A stretch of DNA of 64,000 nt from Hippophae tibetana (GCA_037013495.1 CM072811.1:43593452-43657451); one strand, 5' to 3'. Counted from the first letter of the stretch, positions 11,789 through 24,517 are shown. Notes: generated by a model from the letters alone, not told the origin. Made by a program: numbers and translations.

Positions 11789-12282
11789 TTAAAAATAATA
11801 AATAATATAGATTTAACTATAGTTATCAACAATACAAAGTTTTTTTTTAAATTAGAGCGTAAATATTTCTTTATAATGAAAAAAAAACACTTATTAGCAC
11901 GAGCATTAAGGCATTTTCGGTATCTTTTGAGAAGACATCTCTCAATGATTCTTTATTTTTGATTTTTTATAATTTTGAACACATATTAAGAAAATTGATT
12001 TTTTTTAACAAAAAGAAAAATTACTTTTATATATGATTTTAAAAAGTATAAATCTGGTGGAAATATAGTATCTAGCAAAATATAGTTATATACAATATTG
12101 GACGACAAATAGTACTTTAAAAATATTTACTCAAAAGAGTTGTGATTTTAATTACGTGAAATTTGGTCAAAAACAAAAAGTATTCTTTTTGAGAATTATC
12201 AATAACAATTTTTTCTTTTAATTTTTGTTTAAAAAATATATATATAAAGTTCAACATAATTGTAGTATTACTTTATAGGTAG

Positions 12283-15200
12283 TCCTAGGCTCCTAGCAAG
12301 CTGCACACTTGCGACACAAATTACAATGACCAAGTCAGGCTTTTCTTCTTCTGCCTTTGCAAAGGTACACATCAATTTCTAGTATTATAAAGTGCTTTGT
12401 TGCAATTTAGATAATTAATGCTCTTAATTGTGTTGTAATAATTGGCTCAAACACAAGAATAAATTTGTATTAACTTAAGTAATTAGCAATTGCTAATTAC
12501 ATCCCTAAAACTCGACTCAAGTATAGAGTTGACAATCCTAATGTATTAGTTTCATGTTCATGCGCTTAGTGACGGGGCCATATTTTTTTTTTAAATAGAG
12601 TTAAATTATACATATTTTAGAATATTAAATAGTAAATATTATTTATAAATAATTATAGACAAAGAGTTATTCGACAATATAAATCTTATTTTAATTTATT
12701 GAAGATTTAGAGATTAAGTCTTGTTTACAAGTTTATCAACTGAGTATATAAAAAATCTAAAAACTATTATAAACATAACTCATAATTATTTAAAATCTAA
12801 CCATAATTATATATAATCAATATATTTAATATAAAATAAGTCATTATTATTTTTTTATTCACAATTGTATATCTTATAAATCTCTCAATATAATTATTCA
12901 ACATAGTCATTATATTTTTGTAAAAAAGTAGTATTTTATAGCCATATTTTTTTTAAATAGAGTTAAATTATACATGTTTTAGAATATTAAATGGTAAATA
13001 TAATATTTATAAATTATATAAAAAATTATTAAATAATATGAAACTTATTTTAATATATAAGGTTTAAAAATTAAATCTTATTTACAAATTTATTAACTGA
13101 GTTTATAAAAAATCTAAAAACTATTATAAGTATAACTCATAATTATTTAAAACTTAATCATAATTATATATAATCCATATATTCAACATAAAACAAGTTA
13201 TTATTATTGTTTTATTTACGGTTGTATATTTTATAAACCTCTCAATATAATTATTCAATATATTCATCGTATTTTTGTGAAAAAAATGTCAATCATTTAA
13301 TAATTATTAATGAAAAAGTAGTATTTTATAGTTAAATATTTTTATAAATTAATATAATTTATAATTAAAATATAATATCTATTAAAATATTAATCACTAT
13401 TAATGTTAATTAGATGTATAAATTTTTGTAATACCCATATTATCTATGGTTTAACATTTAAATTATAGTTTTTTTAAATTTTAGAATCAAAATAATTTAA
13501 ATAATTATTATATTTACAAATTTAAGAAGAAATAAACTATAAATTGTATATTAAAAAACTAATTTTTGATGAAAAAATAAGAATAATCACTTCTTAATCC
13601 TCAAAACATACAAAAAAAAATATAGTTGTTTCATGTTTACACAATAATAACTTAATTTTATCACATGATACATTTTGATTAATAGAGATTAACAAAACTT
13701 TAAATTTTTAAATAATAAATGAAATTATAAGACATTTTTTTGCACTCGTACTATTCAAATTTGTGTTTTTCACTTTGATTCTTCAAACAACATAAAAAAA
13801 TTCTTACAATTATAACTATACAATTAAATAATAGGAAAAATATTATGTGTCTTTTTGTTTTTTTATAAAATATAACGTTTAATTATTTAATTTTAAAAAA
13901 TTATTTTTAAGTCATTTTTTTATAAATATATATTTTTAAGCCATTTTATTTGTAAAAAATGTATTAAATAATGATAAAATTAAATTTTTATTTATCTTTA
14001 TCTATCACATTTTTTACAAGCAAAGATATTTTAAAAAAACCTTTTTTTACAAACAAAGGGACATAAAAAACTTATTTATAGTTAGATTATTAAATACACT
14101 TATTGTCTAAACAAAGTTATCAATGTATTCTTAAATAATATGTTGTGCATGAGTTTGAATTTAATTATATATTTAATTTTTTCTTTATATTTTTTAAAGG
14201 GAGTCTCGTTAATAAAAAAAAGTCAAACTTAATCAATGAGTTTAGAACATCATTATAGAACAGTTTTATCATGATCCAACATGCAGTCACCATTCTTTTC
14301 AACTTAGCAATCACATAATCCGTTACAATGATCAACTTTTACTTTAAAAATATATCTTGTGCATTTATACAATATAATTTGGGTCCTAACTAGACATACT
14401 AACAAGAAGCTTCCTTTCGCAATAAAATAAAAGCAAAAACTCATGCTTGCACGTTGAATTTAAAGCAAATGTACAAGTTGTATGGTTGTCACTGTCATAA
14501 TTGATTAAAAACAAAAACGAAATCTGGTTTTTCTTTTGTCAATTTTAGAAAAGAATGGCACAAAGCCTGTTCCTTTGAGAAAATATCAAAAATATCCCCT
14601 TAATCATATAATTTTAGGACCCATATGTACTAGTATTCTCAAAATAATACAAAAGTGATTTTCTCGTTACTCTAATGTATACATTGTTAAATTTCATGTT
14701 TTAAATTGAAAATTTTATGATATGATTATCACATGTAATATAAGTGAAGGTCCTGAAAGATAATTGTGTCATTTAAAGATGTGATATTTTAGTAATATCC
14801 TTGTTAAATAAAAAAGTATGCATATGAAACTATATTTCATATACATTAATAGTTTTTACATTTAATTTTAAGTATATTAATAGTTTAAAATTAAGATTTA
14901 ATTTAAAATTTTAACATATACCACACACATGAGTAAAAAATTAAGTACAAACTCATCTTTAAAATAATTAAATAATAAAAATTTATTAAAGCATTATTAA
15001 CAAAAAAATTAATTTAACCTTAAAACCAAATGGATTCAGAAAAAGCTGAGAGAAAGTTTTTTAAAAACCTATATGAATCAAATTATGTGAGAAATGACTT
15101 TGAGATAAAAACATAGGGTTTTTATTCTTACTAAAACATCTAAGTTGATGAGAAGACTAAGGTTCTAAAATAAAAAATAAGAGATATGCTTAGAAAGGAT

Positions 15201-15835
15201 AAACAACCCAAAACCAATAAAAATACCAAAACAAGCTAATCTAGTCATAAAAATGCATGTAAGTTATGTCCTAAAAACAGTTAAATAATCTATGTAACAT
15301 AGAAATACATATAATAAACCATAACAAGTATAAAATAAAGATATGACAACACTCGAGTACTTATGCTTGAAAAATATACTTAAGTTTTTTTAAAAGGACA
15401 TCTAAAGTAAAAGATAAAGAAAAGCATGCAAAAGATGAACACTAAAGAGCACGAGACAAACACTGAGAACCAATACAAGATAGAGAAGATGAACACTATA
15501 TGATATGACATATAAATGACATAATTGTGAAAATAAATATCCTATTACTTTGGCATGCACTACATGATGAAATCATATGATTCGATGCTCATACAAAAAT
15601 TGCAAATGTCAATATGAAGACTTAAATATGGTTCACTAATAGGAAACAAATTTAAATAGGAGTTTTTTTTAATTTTTTGGCTCAGTTGTGTGACACATGT
15701 TGAAAATTTACATTAAATTTTAATTTTAGACCACTTGTGTACCTAAAATTAAATATATAAACTACTAGTTTACTGTTATGAAAATATGGATCCATTTTTT
15801 GTTAAATATAAGTACTTCTAAAGTATTAAACACTC
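12283..15835. repeat. Duplicated block, copy B, upstream of peroxidase 1
   Basis: The block begins with TCCTAGGCTCCTAGC, also found at about 2,633 and 24,537, and runs with many gaps to the PIF MITE at 15,839. It matches about 2,630-6,670 in copy A and 24,536-27,130 in copy C, but is more diverged from both than they are from each other in this interval. It contains a 364-bp tandem repeat and one copy of the conserved 150-bp block. There is no coding signal. Confidence 0.75.
12576..13310. repeat. Tandem repeat with a unit of about 364 bp
   Basis: Both units start with GCCATATTTTTTTT followed by AAATAGAGTTAAATTATACA (12,576 and 12,940) and stay colinear with scattered substitutions to about 13,310. 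The repeat is found only in copy B, so it arose after the block was duplicated. Confidence 0.75.
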
Positions 15836-15838
15836 TAA

Positions 15839-16606
15839 GTGCATGTTTGGTTTATTGGAATGAAATGAAATTAGAATTGATTCCTTTCAATTTTATGTTT
15901 GGTTAGACTGAAAATGGGAATAGAATGTAATCGATTTCTAAAAGAGAAGGAATCACAATTCTTTTTCCCTTTTAAGACATCATGATTCCATTCTTATTTC
16001 AATTTTTTTCCCAATTTTACCCCAACCCCAAATATAATCCTAAACCTCAAATCCCAAAACCCAAAACCCTATTTAGAAAAATAATAATTTTAACCCTAAA
16101 CCATAACCCACAAATATAACCCTAAACCCAAAATCCAAAACCTTAAACCTTATTTAGAAAAATAATAATTTTAATAATATATTTTATTTTTAAGTAATAA
16201 TTATTTAGAAAAATAATGATTTCAATAATGTATTTTGCCATAACCCACAAATATAACCCTAAACCCAAAACCCAAAATCCAAAACCCAAAACCTTATTTA
16301 GAAAAATAATAATTTTAATAATATATTTTATTTTTAAGTAATAATTATTTAGAAAAATAATGATTTCAATAATGTATTTTGTCTAGTGAAAAAATAATAA
16401 TTAAATAATATTATTTAAATTTTACTGAATATATGAATATTAAAGTAATATATAGTATTTTTTATTTCATTACAACTGTAAATCAATTACAATAATTCTA
16501 ATTTCTTCTTTGATTTTAGTGGTTAAAACAAACAAAACTGTTTCATTTTCATTTTATTCTTATTCTAATTCGGATTTCGATTTCATTCAGTGAACCAAAC
16601 GGTACC
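15839..16606. mobile_element. PIF/Harbinger-type MITE with telomere-like interior, copy B, inverted
   Basis: The inverted ends are GTGCATGTTTGGTTTATTGG on the left and the complement of GTGAACCAAACGGTACC on the right, flanked by TAA on both sides (15,836-15,838 and 16,607-16,609). The interior carries AACCCTAAACCC-like words, the complement of those in copies 1 and 2, so this is the same family in the opposite orientation. Copy C has no insertion at the corresponding place (near 27,120-27,140), so this insertion is specific to copy B. Confidence 0.75.
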
Positions 16607-16609
16607 TAA

Positions 16610-17285
16610 ACGAAACAAATGTCATTTACTTATATTATGTGACAAACATGTATAAAATTCTTAATTTAAAACATAAAATTTAAACCTTTGTTTATTTTAA
16701 AATAAATGGGGGACAATTATTATATTATTTTGAGGATATGGTTTATATGGGTAAATTTGTTTTTTTTTTGGGTTAAAATAGTTACCATTTGGGTACCCAT
16801 TATAGGTTAATATAACGAGGGCTGCTTTATTAATTTTCAGTCATCTTCGTCGCTGCAGTTGGGCATTTTTCTGACAGTCAAATATAATCACCAACCAAAA
16901 CTCCCATATAAATAATATAAAATAAGAGAGAGAGAGATAAAAAAACTTGAAAGTTGACACTAGACACTTGACAATGTCATGGTAGAAACAGTATTTATGT
17001 AGGCTATGTTGCTAGGAAGTAGGAAGTGATCGAGGTTACCATATATGAAACTGTTCAAACATAGACAGCTTTCAACTTTCAACTATCTAATGCTCTGCAA
17101 TTATATACACACGTGTTGGTTTACAAAGTAAAACCAAATATCATATATTTCTAAAACTATAAATACCCATGGAACATAAACTTTTATATCCATCTTCAAT
17201 TCTCATTAATCAATACTAGTACTACTACTTCATCTATATACTTGTAATACCCATCTTTTGTTTTAGTTCTCTCTGTCTTCAAGTG
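16610..17285 (+). promoter_or_regulatory. Promoter region of peroxidase 1
   Basis: A TATA box (TATAAATA, 17,158-17,165) lies about 120 bp before the ATG. A G-box (CACGTG, 17,110-17,115) lies 43 bp upstream of it, followed by GGTTTACAAAGTAAAACC, a short imperfect palindrome. TTGAC (W-box core) occurs near 16,954 and 16,968, and a GA microsatellite lies near 16,925. The same elements in the same order precede peroxidase 2, which suggests shared regulation, possibly by bZIP/bHLH and WRKY factors. The factor assignment is inference only. Confidence 0.6.
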
Positions 17286-18782
17286 ATGAGTATGAAGAAT
17301 CTCCAATTTCTCATTATGTTCATGTTTCTAACAAAAGCAATGATGGCTTCTCCATCATCAGCAACTCTCAAAGTTGGTTTTTACCAATCAACTTGTCCAC
17401 AAGCTGAGGCAATTGTGAACAAAGCTGTGAACAAAGCAGTGTCCAAAAACCCTGGCTTGGCTGCTGGGCTCATTAGGTTGCATTTTCATGACTGTTTTGT
17501 TAGGGTATGACCCTTTCCCGCTCTATATATTTAAGAGGTGTCAATCATCTCGTGTTGTGAAGGTTCTTATTTCTTATTTTTAGATTTCAGAACAAATTTT
17601 ATTATTAAGTACTCTACCTAAAAATTATTTTGTCTTATTTCTTGATTGCAGAACAAATTTTATTATTACTGAATTTCCTAGCATTTATATTGAACCTGTG
17701 AACTTGGGCTGCTCATAAGGACAATGTACTAAATAAGTGAGCTATAAGATTATTGCATGTTAGTTGAATAAAAAATAAAAAATTCTATAAATAATAAAAT
17801 AAATTGATTTTGTTTCTTCATCTACATAACTCATAAAACATATTTACATATTCGGGTCAATTTTGATGTCAAATATTTAGACAAATAATATTGATTAATT
17901 GTAGTGACATTTGGATGAAACTATTTAATGTTATAGATGTTAATAATAATATAAGTTTAAATAATCTATATTAAGAATGATCACCTTATATATTATTGTA
18001 TATTTCAGGGTTGTGATGCATCTGTATTACTTGATTCAACACCAGGAAACCCATCAGAAAAAGAACATCCAGCTAACAATCCAAGTTTAAGAGGATTTGA
18101 AGTGATTGACAAAGCAAAGTCTGAAATAGAAGCTAAATGTCCACAAATTGTTTCATGTGCAGACATTCTAGCATTTGCAGCGCGCGATAGTGCTTATAGA
18201 GTTGGAAACATAAAATATTCAGTACCTTCAGGTAGACGTGATGGAAAAATTTCACTTAAAGATGACCCTTCCCAAAATCTCCCTCGACCTTCCTTCAATA
18301 CCAAACAACTTAGAGAAAATTTTCAAAAAAAAGGACTCACTTTAGATGAAATGGTAACACTTTCTGGTGCACATTCTATTGGTGTGTCACATTGTTCTTC
18401 GTTTTTGAACCGTTTGTATTCCTTTAATTCTACTCATCCACAAGACCCATCAATGGATCCTAAGTTTGTTAAAGAATTGAAGAAGAAGTGTCCTCGTTCG
18501 TCTAGTAATGGAGCAAATGATCCTATAGTGCCACTTGATGTGCTTACACCAAATAGACTTGATAACCAATACTATAACGATTTGAAGAATCGTCATGGCG
18601 TATTAACATCAGATCAAATTCTTATGAATAGTCCTTCAACAACTACAATTGTGAGGAACAATGCGAGGCATGGTACTGCTTGGGCTAACAAGTTTGCTGT
18701 AGCTATGGTGAAAATGGGCCATATTGAAGTTTTGACTGGAAGACAGGGAGAAATTAGGAAGAGATGTAGGATTGTGAATTAA
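17286..18782 (+). CDS. Class III peroxidase 1 (secretory, two exons)
   Basis: Secreted haem peroxidase that uses H2O2 to oxidise phenolic substrates in the cell wall or apoplast. Exon 1 is 17,286-17,504 and exon 2 is 18,009-18,782. The intron begins GTATGA and ends TTTCAG, and joining the exons gives a 330-residue protein, normal for the family. Residues 1-26 form a hydrophobic signal peptide. Distal Arg64 and His68 lie in RLHFHDCFV, and proximal His195 in TLSGAHSIG. The calcium-site pattern HDCFVRGCDAS and all eight disulfide cysteines are present. An N-glycosylation site (NST) follows LYSF. The ATG at 17,286 is chosen because it gives the full signal peptide; a second in-frame ATG lies two codons later. 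A 12-bp duplication (NKAVNKAV) is absent from the paralog. Only the first of the three classical peroxidase introns is kept. It looks functional. Substrate is unknown. Confidence 0.93.
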
Positions 18783-19475
18783 TTAAGTCATTTTGGCATT
18801 GAGTGTCTTGAATGACACAATTAGAAATGGGTTGATTTCTTTAATTGTACTATGTCAATTGTTTGTTTGTAATTCAAGTGTAAAATTGTTATTCTATGTT
18901 ATCTATTTCATTGTAATTCAAGTGTAAATGTATTAATGGTTGAAATTCAATTCAAATAATAATTAAATCTGTTTAATTAAGTAGGAAAGTTGCTTAAGTT
19001 TTGGATTTTCTTAATTTCATGAAAAAATAAAAAAAATGAAAAAAACTTTTATTAGTATCACAAGAAAACAAAATGCTTCAACTTATGTTGTTCTCTATTC
19101 TTAACAATTGCATAGTGTTAAACTATATTGAATGACTAAAAAAAATGCTAATAAGCTTTGAAACAAATGTTTTCTTGACAATAAGGTTTCAAACTTTAGT
19201 TTCACCAAATTAGAAGAATTGTTTGCTATTGCTAAATTTCTTAAAACTATGTAAGGATTTCACACTCACAAATCTAATTAACTTAAGAACTCATAAAATG
19301 TTTCAACGTAATATTAAACCAGAATTCCATCACGTTAAAGAAAAACAGATTAAAAATCAAGAATAAATGGATTTAAGTGATTCAATTACTATGAAGAGTT
19401 GCATCTAAAAAAACCTAATAGGGGTGTATATATACACACACATGCAAAATGACCAAAATGTCCTTCAATGCTTTA
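18783..19475 (+). other. 3' UTR and duplicated downstream flank of peroxidase 1
   Basis: The DNA after the stop matches 29,242-29,760 and then 33,280-33,390, the latter being beyond the MULE in copy C. Homology ends near 19,475, marking the right edge of the duplicated unit. From 19,475 to 19,867 I see only AT-rich DNA. Confidence 0.7.
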
Positions 19476-19867
19476 TGCACAAGAAAAAAAGGAAAATGAT
19501 AAAAATAAAACTCTTAAAACTTATAATTACAAAAATAACATCCATTATGTCCACATAATATATTTTTACTATTAAAAAAGTTTAATACATAATTTCATTT
19601 TAAACACTATTCAATTAGACGCTTTTCAAATTTAACTATAATCATTTGTGTCCATTTAATGTCATTATGGTATCATTTTTGTTGTTATAAGTTTTAGAAA
19701 TTTTTTTTTTTGTAATTTAAAAACAATCCGTCCTTATTACATCCTCAAAAAAATAAGCACATTTATTACATGTAACCTAAGCCCCCACATAAGTCATCGA
19801 ATTAGAGTAGCACCACTCTTTCTAGATGGGATACATGATCCTATCTTTTATATTACGTTATATTTTA

Positions 19868-20516
19868 GAGGATATTTGGTTTACAAAATGTAAAATGAAT
19901 GAGAATGATAATAGTAATGAAATTAAATAAAAAACAAATAATATTAGTATTACATTATTTAGTTTAATCACTGAAATCAAAGACTTAATTAGTATTATAG
20001 TATTTGATTTATAACTAGAATGGAATAGAAAATATATTACTATAATTATTATATTTTTTGAAATTATTATTAAAATAAAATATATTATTAAAATTATTAT
20101 TTTTTTAAATAATTTTTACTTAAAAATATTATTTAATATTACTTATTTTTCGAAATTATTATTAAAATAAAATATACTATTTTTCTAAATAGTTATTGCT
20201 TAAAAATATTATTTAATATTATACATTTTTCTAAATTATCTTTAAAATATTATTTAATATTACTTATTTTTCTAGATTATTATTTTTTCTAAATAGTTAT
20301 TACTTAAAAATATTATTTAATATTATTCATTTTTCTAAATTATTATTGAAATAAAATATATTCGTAAAATTAGTATTTTTCTAAATTATTATTAAAATAA
20401 TATCCAATTGTTAATTATTTTCCTCCATTCTATTCCTAATCTACAATACAACTAAACATAAAAATGTATAAAATATATTTAATTTTTACTCTCATTCATA
20501 CCAACTAAACATGGCA
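19868..20516. mobile_element. PIF-like MITE, fourth copy, telomere-like words absent
   Basis: The ends GAGGATATTTGGTTTAC and the complement of CCAACTAAACATGGCA resemble the other PIF-type MITEs here, and TTA flanks both sides (19,865-19,867 and 20,517-20,519). The interior consists of repeated AAATTATTATTAAAATAAAATATATTA-like phrases instead of TTAGGG-like words. It lies between copies B and C. Confidence 0.55.
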
Positions 20517-20633
20517 TTAATGTATTAGCTAATAATAAAGTAAATTACATATTTATATTATTATAGAAGTGCATTGTTTTTCACCTAAATAGAGGAGAAA
20601 TGTTTTACCAATATTTATCGATGTAGAGGGTTT

Positions 20634-21591
20634 CACTACTACAAAAAGGGGTATTAACGAACCGACTTTAATTTTTTTTTACAAAATTTACTTATTTTCT
20701 ATTATACTTAAATTAAAACCTGTATTCGATCACTAAATAATAACAGGAAAAAAAATCTATTTAACAAATAGTTTAATTAATACAAATAATTGAAAAATAA
20801 AATATTAATTAATAGCAGCAAATTTATCATGATGTTGTTCTATGTTATTCAAGACCATCATATTCTTCTCATAATGTTATAATAAAAACCTATATATATA
20901 ATACAAAATTTATACACATAAATAATAACACATAATAACAGAAAAATATGAATAATAAGTGCATAAAGTTAATATAAATACTTACAAGAGTAAATGAAGT
21001 GACAAAATTAAGGAAATAAAGAAACAAATGGTGTTTTGTAAGTGAGAAATTGGTATAAATTTTTTGATTATTTTGATAAAAAAATAGGGGATCTAAAAGA
21101 TTAGTCAGATAGGAAGAAAACCCATTAACCGATGCTGAAACAGGTGGTCGTAGGTGGCCGAAAAATGAGAAAGAGTGGAGAAATGGAGGAGGTTTTGGGT
21201 TTTTGAGAGTTATGCAATGGTTGAAATAGTTTCTGTCTCGGGAAAAAGGAAAAGAAAAGAATTTATCCATGTGTGTAGCGTCAGTTGTACGTGTCAACCG
21301 ATACTATCCACATAGGATGTAGCGTTATTTGACGTGGTAAACCGATGCTATCCACATAGCGTAGCGTCGGTTGACACGTGGAATCGACATTATCCATATA
21401 GCGTAGCGTCGGTTGACACCTGAACCCGATGCTACGTTCACATGTAGCATCGGTTCGACACGTCAACCTATGCTATATCCTACGTGGATAGCGTCGGTTA
21501 TATACCGAATTGACTTTAAATTTATTATAAATTGATTTTTTCCAAAAATCGACTTTACATATTGACTTAAATACCCATTTTTGTAGTAGTG
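20634..21591. mobile_element. Non-autonomous CACTA (En/Spm) element, 958 bp
   Basis: It starts CACTACTACAAAAAGGGG and ends with the complementary CCATTTTTGTAGTAGTG, the classic plant CACTA terminal repeat, and is flanked by TTT on both sides (20,631-20,633 and 21,592-21,594). Sub-terminal GACTTTA/TAAAGTC words repeat near both ends. There is no transposase. The 135-codon minus-strand frame (20,890-21,297) has no recognisable domain, although the part near 21,120-21,260 is less AT-rich than its surroundings. The 211-bp element at 48,278 is a shorter relative. Confidence 0.85.
21275..21500. repeat. 42-bp minisatellite inside the CACTA element
   Basis: A unit beginning GTAGCGTCGGTTGACACGTG and ending CCGATGCTATCCACATAGC repeats about 3.5 times (starts near 21,275, 21,320, 21,362 and 21,404). 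An inverted unit then follows, giving a strong foldback. Such sub-terminal repeats are where CACTA transposase binding is expected in the family. Confidence 0.7.
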
Positions 21592-21789
21592 TTTTTTTAG
21601 TAGGTTAGCAGAACATTGTTTTAGATAGGCTCTTTTTTGAAGTCCCGATCATATAATATTTTCATTAGAAAATAGGGATAGTTGATTTTAGACCAATCAA
21701 TAAGTTCTAATTACTTATAGTATGAAAATATAAAGCATTATGAGATTCATTTTGTTAATTTTAAGAATATGTATTTGAAAGTTTAAAGT

Positions 21790-21960
21790 TAGGATCCAAT
21801 TAATTTAGGAAGATGAATAGGTTATTTTTTAAATATATATAGTTAAAAATTACTAAGCGATCAAATATGCAATCATTTACAAATAATATAAAGCGAAAAT
21901 AAATATAAACTTAACACACGATATTTTAAATAGAAACAAACTAAGTGTGAAAAAAACAAT
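21790..21960. mobile_element. Short relic of a Copia-type LTR terminus
   Basis: The words GATGAATAGGTTATTTTT and, further on, AACACACGATATTTTAAATAGAAACAA appear in the same order and spacing as at the left end of the LTRs at 50,877 and 55,679. Only this terminal part is present. It overlaps the left edge of duplicated copy C. Confidence 0.4.
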
Positions 21961-22222
21961 AAGGAGATTTTATAATAAGGGGCTTTTATAACAATTCCTT
22001 AAAATAAAAGACAATTGTTTTTATCTTAAATTACTTTAAATAATATAAAATTAAAGCAAAAAATATTTACACCTAAATTTAAGGATAAAAATGCTATATT
22101 TAATTTCTAATACTTATAATTAATATATACTACATCTATATTTACCTAAATATAAGCCGTTTAAAAGCTTCTATAAACTGTTGTATAAAAGATTTAAGAA
22201 AAGATGATATTTGTTACTCTTA

Positions 22223-23133
22223 AGTGACGTTTGGTTCACATAATAAAATTGAAATTGGATTAGGAATGGAATGGAATGAAAAGAAACAATATTGTTTGGT
22301 TTGATTATTAGAATTAAAGTATAAATTAGTATTACAGTGTTTTGTTTACAATTAGAATGGAATGAAAAATACTATATATCACATTAATACTCCTATATTC
22401 TGTAAAGTTTAAATAATATCATTTAATTCTCATTTTTTCATGAGATAAAATACATTATTAAAATCATTATTTTTCTAAATAATTATTACTTAAAAATAAA
22501 ATATATTATTAAAATTATTATTTTCCTAAATAAGGTTTAGGGTTTTGAGATTTACGATTTAAGATTTAGGGGTTTAGGGTATTTGGTATAAGTTATAGGT
22601 TATAAGTTATAAGGTATAGGATTTAGGGTTTAGGTTTGGTGTTTTTGGATTAAAATTATTATTTTTTTAAATAGGGTATAAGGTTTATGATATAGAGCTT
22701 AGGATTTTGGGTTATATTTGTAGGTTAAGATTTAAGGTTAAAATGATTAATTTTCTAAATAGGATTTTGGGATTTAGGATTTAGAATTTAAATTTTAGAG
22801 TATAGGGTATAATATTTAGGGTTATATTTGTGGGTTAAAGTTTATGGTTAAAATTATTATTTTTAAATAGAGTTTAAGGTTTAGAGTTTTTGGGTTTTAG
22901 GTATAGAGCTTAAGGTTTAGGGTTATATTTAAGATTGGGGTAAAGTTTGAACAAAAAATTAAGATGGTAATGGAATCATGATTCCTTGAGGGGGAAAATG
23001 AATTCTCATTCCTTCTCTTTTAGGAATCGATTATATTCCATTCCATTCAATTCCCACTTTTAATCCCAACCAAACATAAAATTAGAAGTAATCAATTCTG
23101 ATTTTATTTCATTCCAGTAAACTAAACACCACC
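22223..23133. mobile_element. PIF/Harbinger-type MITE with telomere-like interior, copy C
   Basis: This is the counterpart of 284-1,196, with the ends AGTGACGTTTGGTTCAC and GTAAACTAAACACCACC (complement) and TTA on both sides (22,220-22,222 and 23,134-23,136). TTTAGGG-like words lie at about 22,530-22,930. Because it sits at the same place in the duplicated unit as copy 1, it is a duplicate and not an independent insertion. Confidence 0.75.
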
Positions 23134-23432
23134 TTATAGTGCAAATTTTATCATATTTCCTTTTGTCGCTACTCTTAATCCCTATTTGTTGAGCCTCATT
23201 TCTCATGATTCATCATTTCTCTCAATCCCTCTAAAATTTTCTTATTCCCAAAATCCCTCATTTTCTCATGAGCTTTCACTTTCTAATCTCCTTCACTTTT
23301 TTCATTCTCTCCCTCTCAGTTATGAGCCCTTCAATTTTTATCAATAACGTCTCTAAAATTTTATATTTTGAATCATCTTCGCCTCCAGTCTTCTCTATTA
23401 ATTCTCTTCATAGTTCTCAAAGTAGAGTCAAA

Positions 23433-23540
23433 ATGACAGGGGAAGAGCAAGGTGGAAAGGAGTACTTGTTCAAGATAGTGTTGATAAGTGACTCTATTGT
23501 GAGTCGAACACTCTCTCTTTTGGTTCTCATTCTGCTTTAG
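23433..23540 (+). pseudogene. Rab GTPase (RABA/Rab11-like) first-exon relic, copy C
   Basis: An ATG at 23,433 opens MTGEEQGGKEYLFKIVLI, matching the N-terminus of plant RABA GTPases, and continues S-D-S-I-V-S-R-T-L-S-L before a stop at 23,538. In a working Rab this would be the P-loop GDSxVGKS. Here the first glycine is Ser and the GKS core is lost, so GTP binding is not expected. No later exons are visible. The upstream pyrimidine-rich region and frame are shared with copy A at 1,496. It is best read as an exon-1 fragment copied to this locus before the A/C duplication. Confidence 0.6.
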
Positions 23541-24517
23541 TATGGAGTACCATGGCCACGAGTCTTAAGCATTTAAAATACTCATTATAATGAAAATATT
23601 ACTAGTTGAATAACGAAAATATTACTAGTTGAATAATGAAAAACACTAAATAGAACATTCAATAATTAAATTTAAATCATCTTCTAAACCCTAAAACAAA
23701 GGTTTAAATCATAGTATCATAAAAACAAATAGATTTATTAATCAATCAAATATATTGACACAATATTTTATAGATTAAATAAAAAACAAGCTTAATAAAA
23801 TATGATTTAGTTTTTCTAAAAATGTTTTGAGAAAAAAAAAATAGAAGATAAACAAAATATGTGTAGTTATTTAAAACAATAAGGATTAAATTGTTTATAT
23901 AAGAGAATGGAAACCTTAATGTTAGGTTAAAAAAAAACTACCATTATGGTCATCAAATATTTCATAAAGTGATAATAAATGGGAACAATATGATAAATCA
24001 TTAGTTTGGTTTGAATAAACAAAAAAGATTTATGTTGAAAATTTACGCAATCGATCAAGGTCCTTTTCAATCGATCCAACAATGATTAATAAAAACTCGA
24101 TATTAGATAGATCGAACATTATCAATCTTCGATCAATTTATCATTTCGATCGATCAAATTTAACTTCGATCGATCTACTCTAATTTGAAATTCAACCCAA
24201 AAAGATATAGATCGTAAACAATCGATTCTTTATCAATCGACATACCACTCGATTAATCTCCCAATATATCTAACAAAAATTCGTAAATATATAATATGAA
24301 TTTTAACGTGTTTAAATGAAAAATGTATGCTAAAATACATTGACTTTAAACTCAAAAGTTTTTCATATACTTTACATTATTAATACTTACAATAAAACCG
24401 ATTTTATATATGTAAATAATATATTAATATAAAATAATAAATAAAAATATTCTCCATCTCATATTTCTATAAATTTAATTCATATAAAAATTTATTCTAA
24501 GTTGTAATATCACCTGA

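Noticed and set aside
6671..12282. Third peroxidase gene or relic belonging to copy A
   Set aside because: I looked for HFHDCF, LSGAH and GCDAS encodings in this interval on both strands and saw none.
21275..21500. CRISPR-like array
   Set aside because: The 42-bp units follow each other directly without unique spacers, include inverted copies and lie inside a CACTA element of a plant genome.
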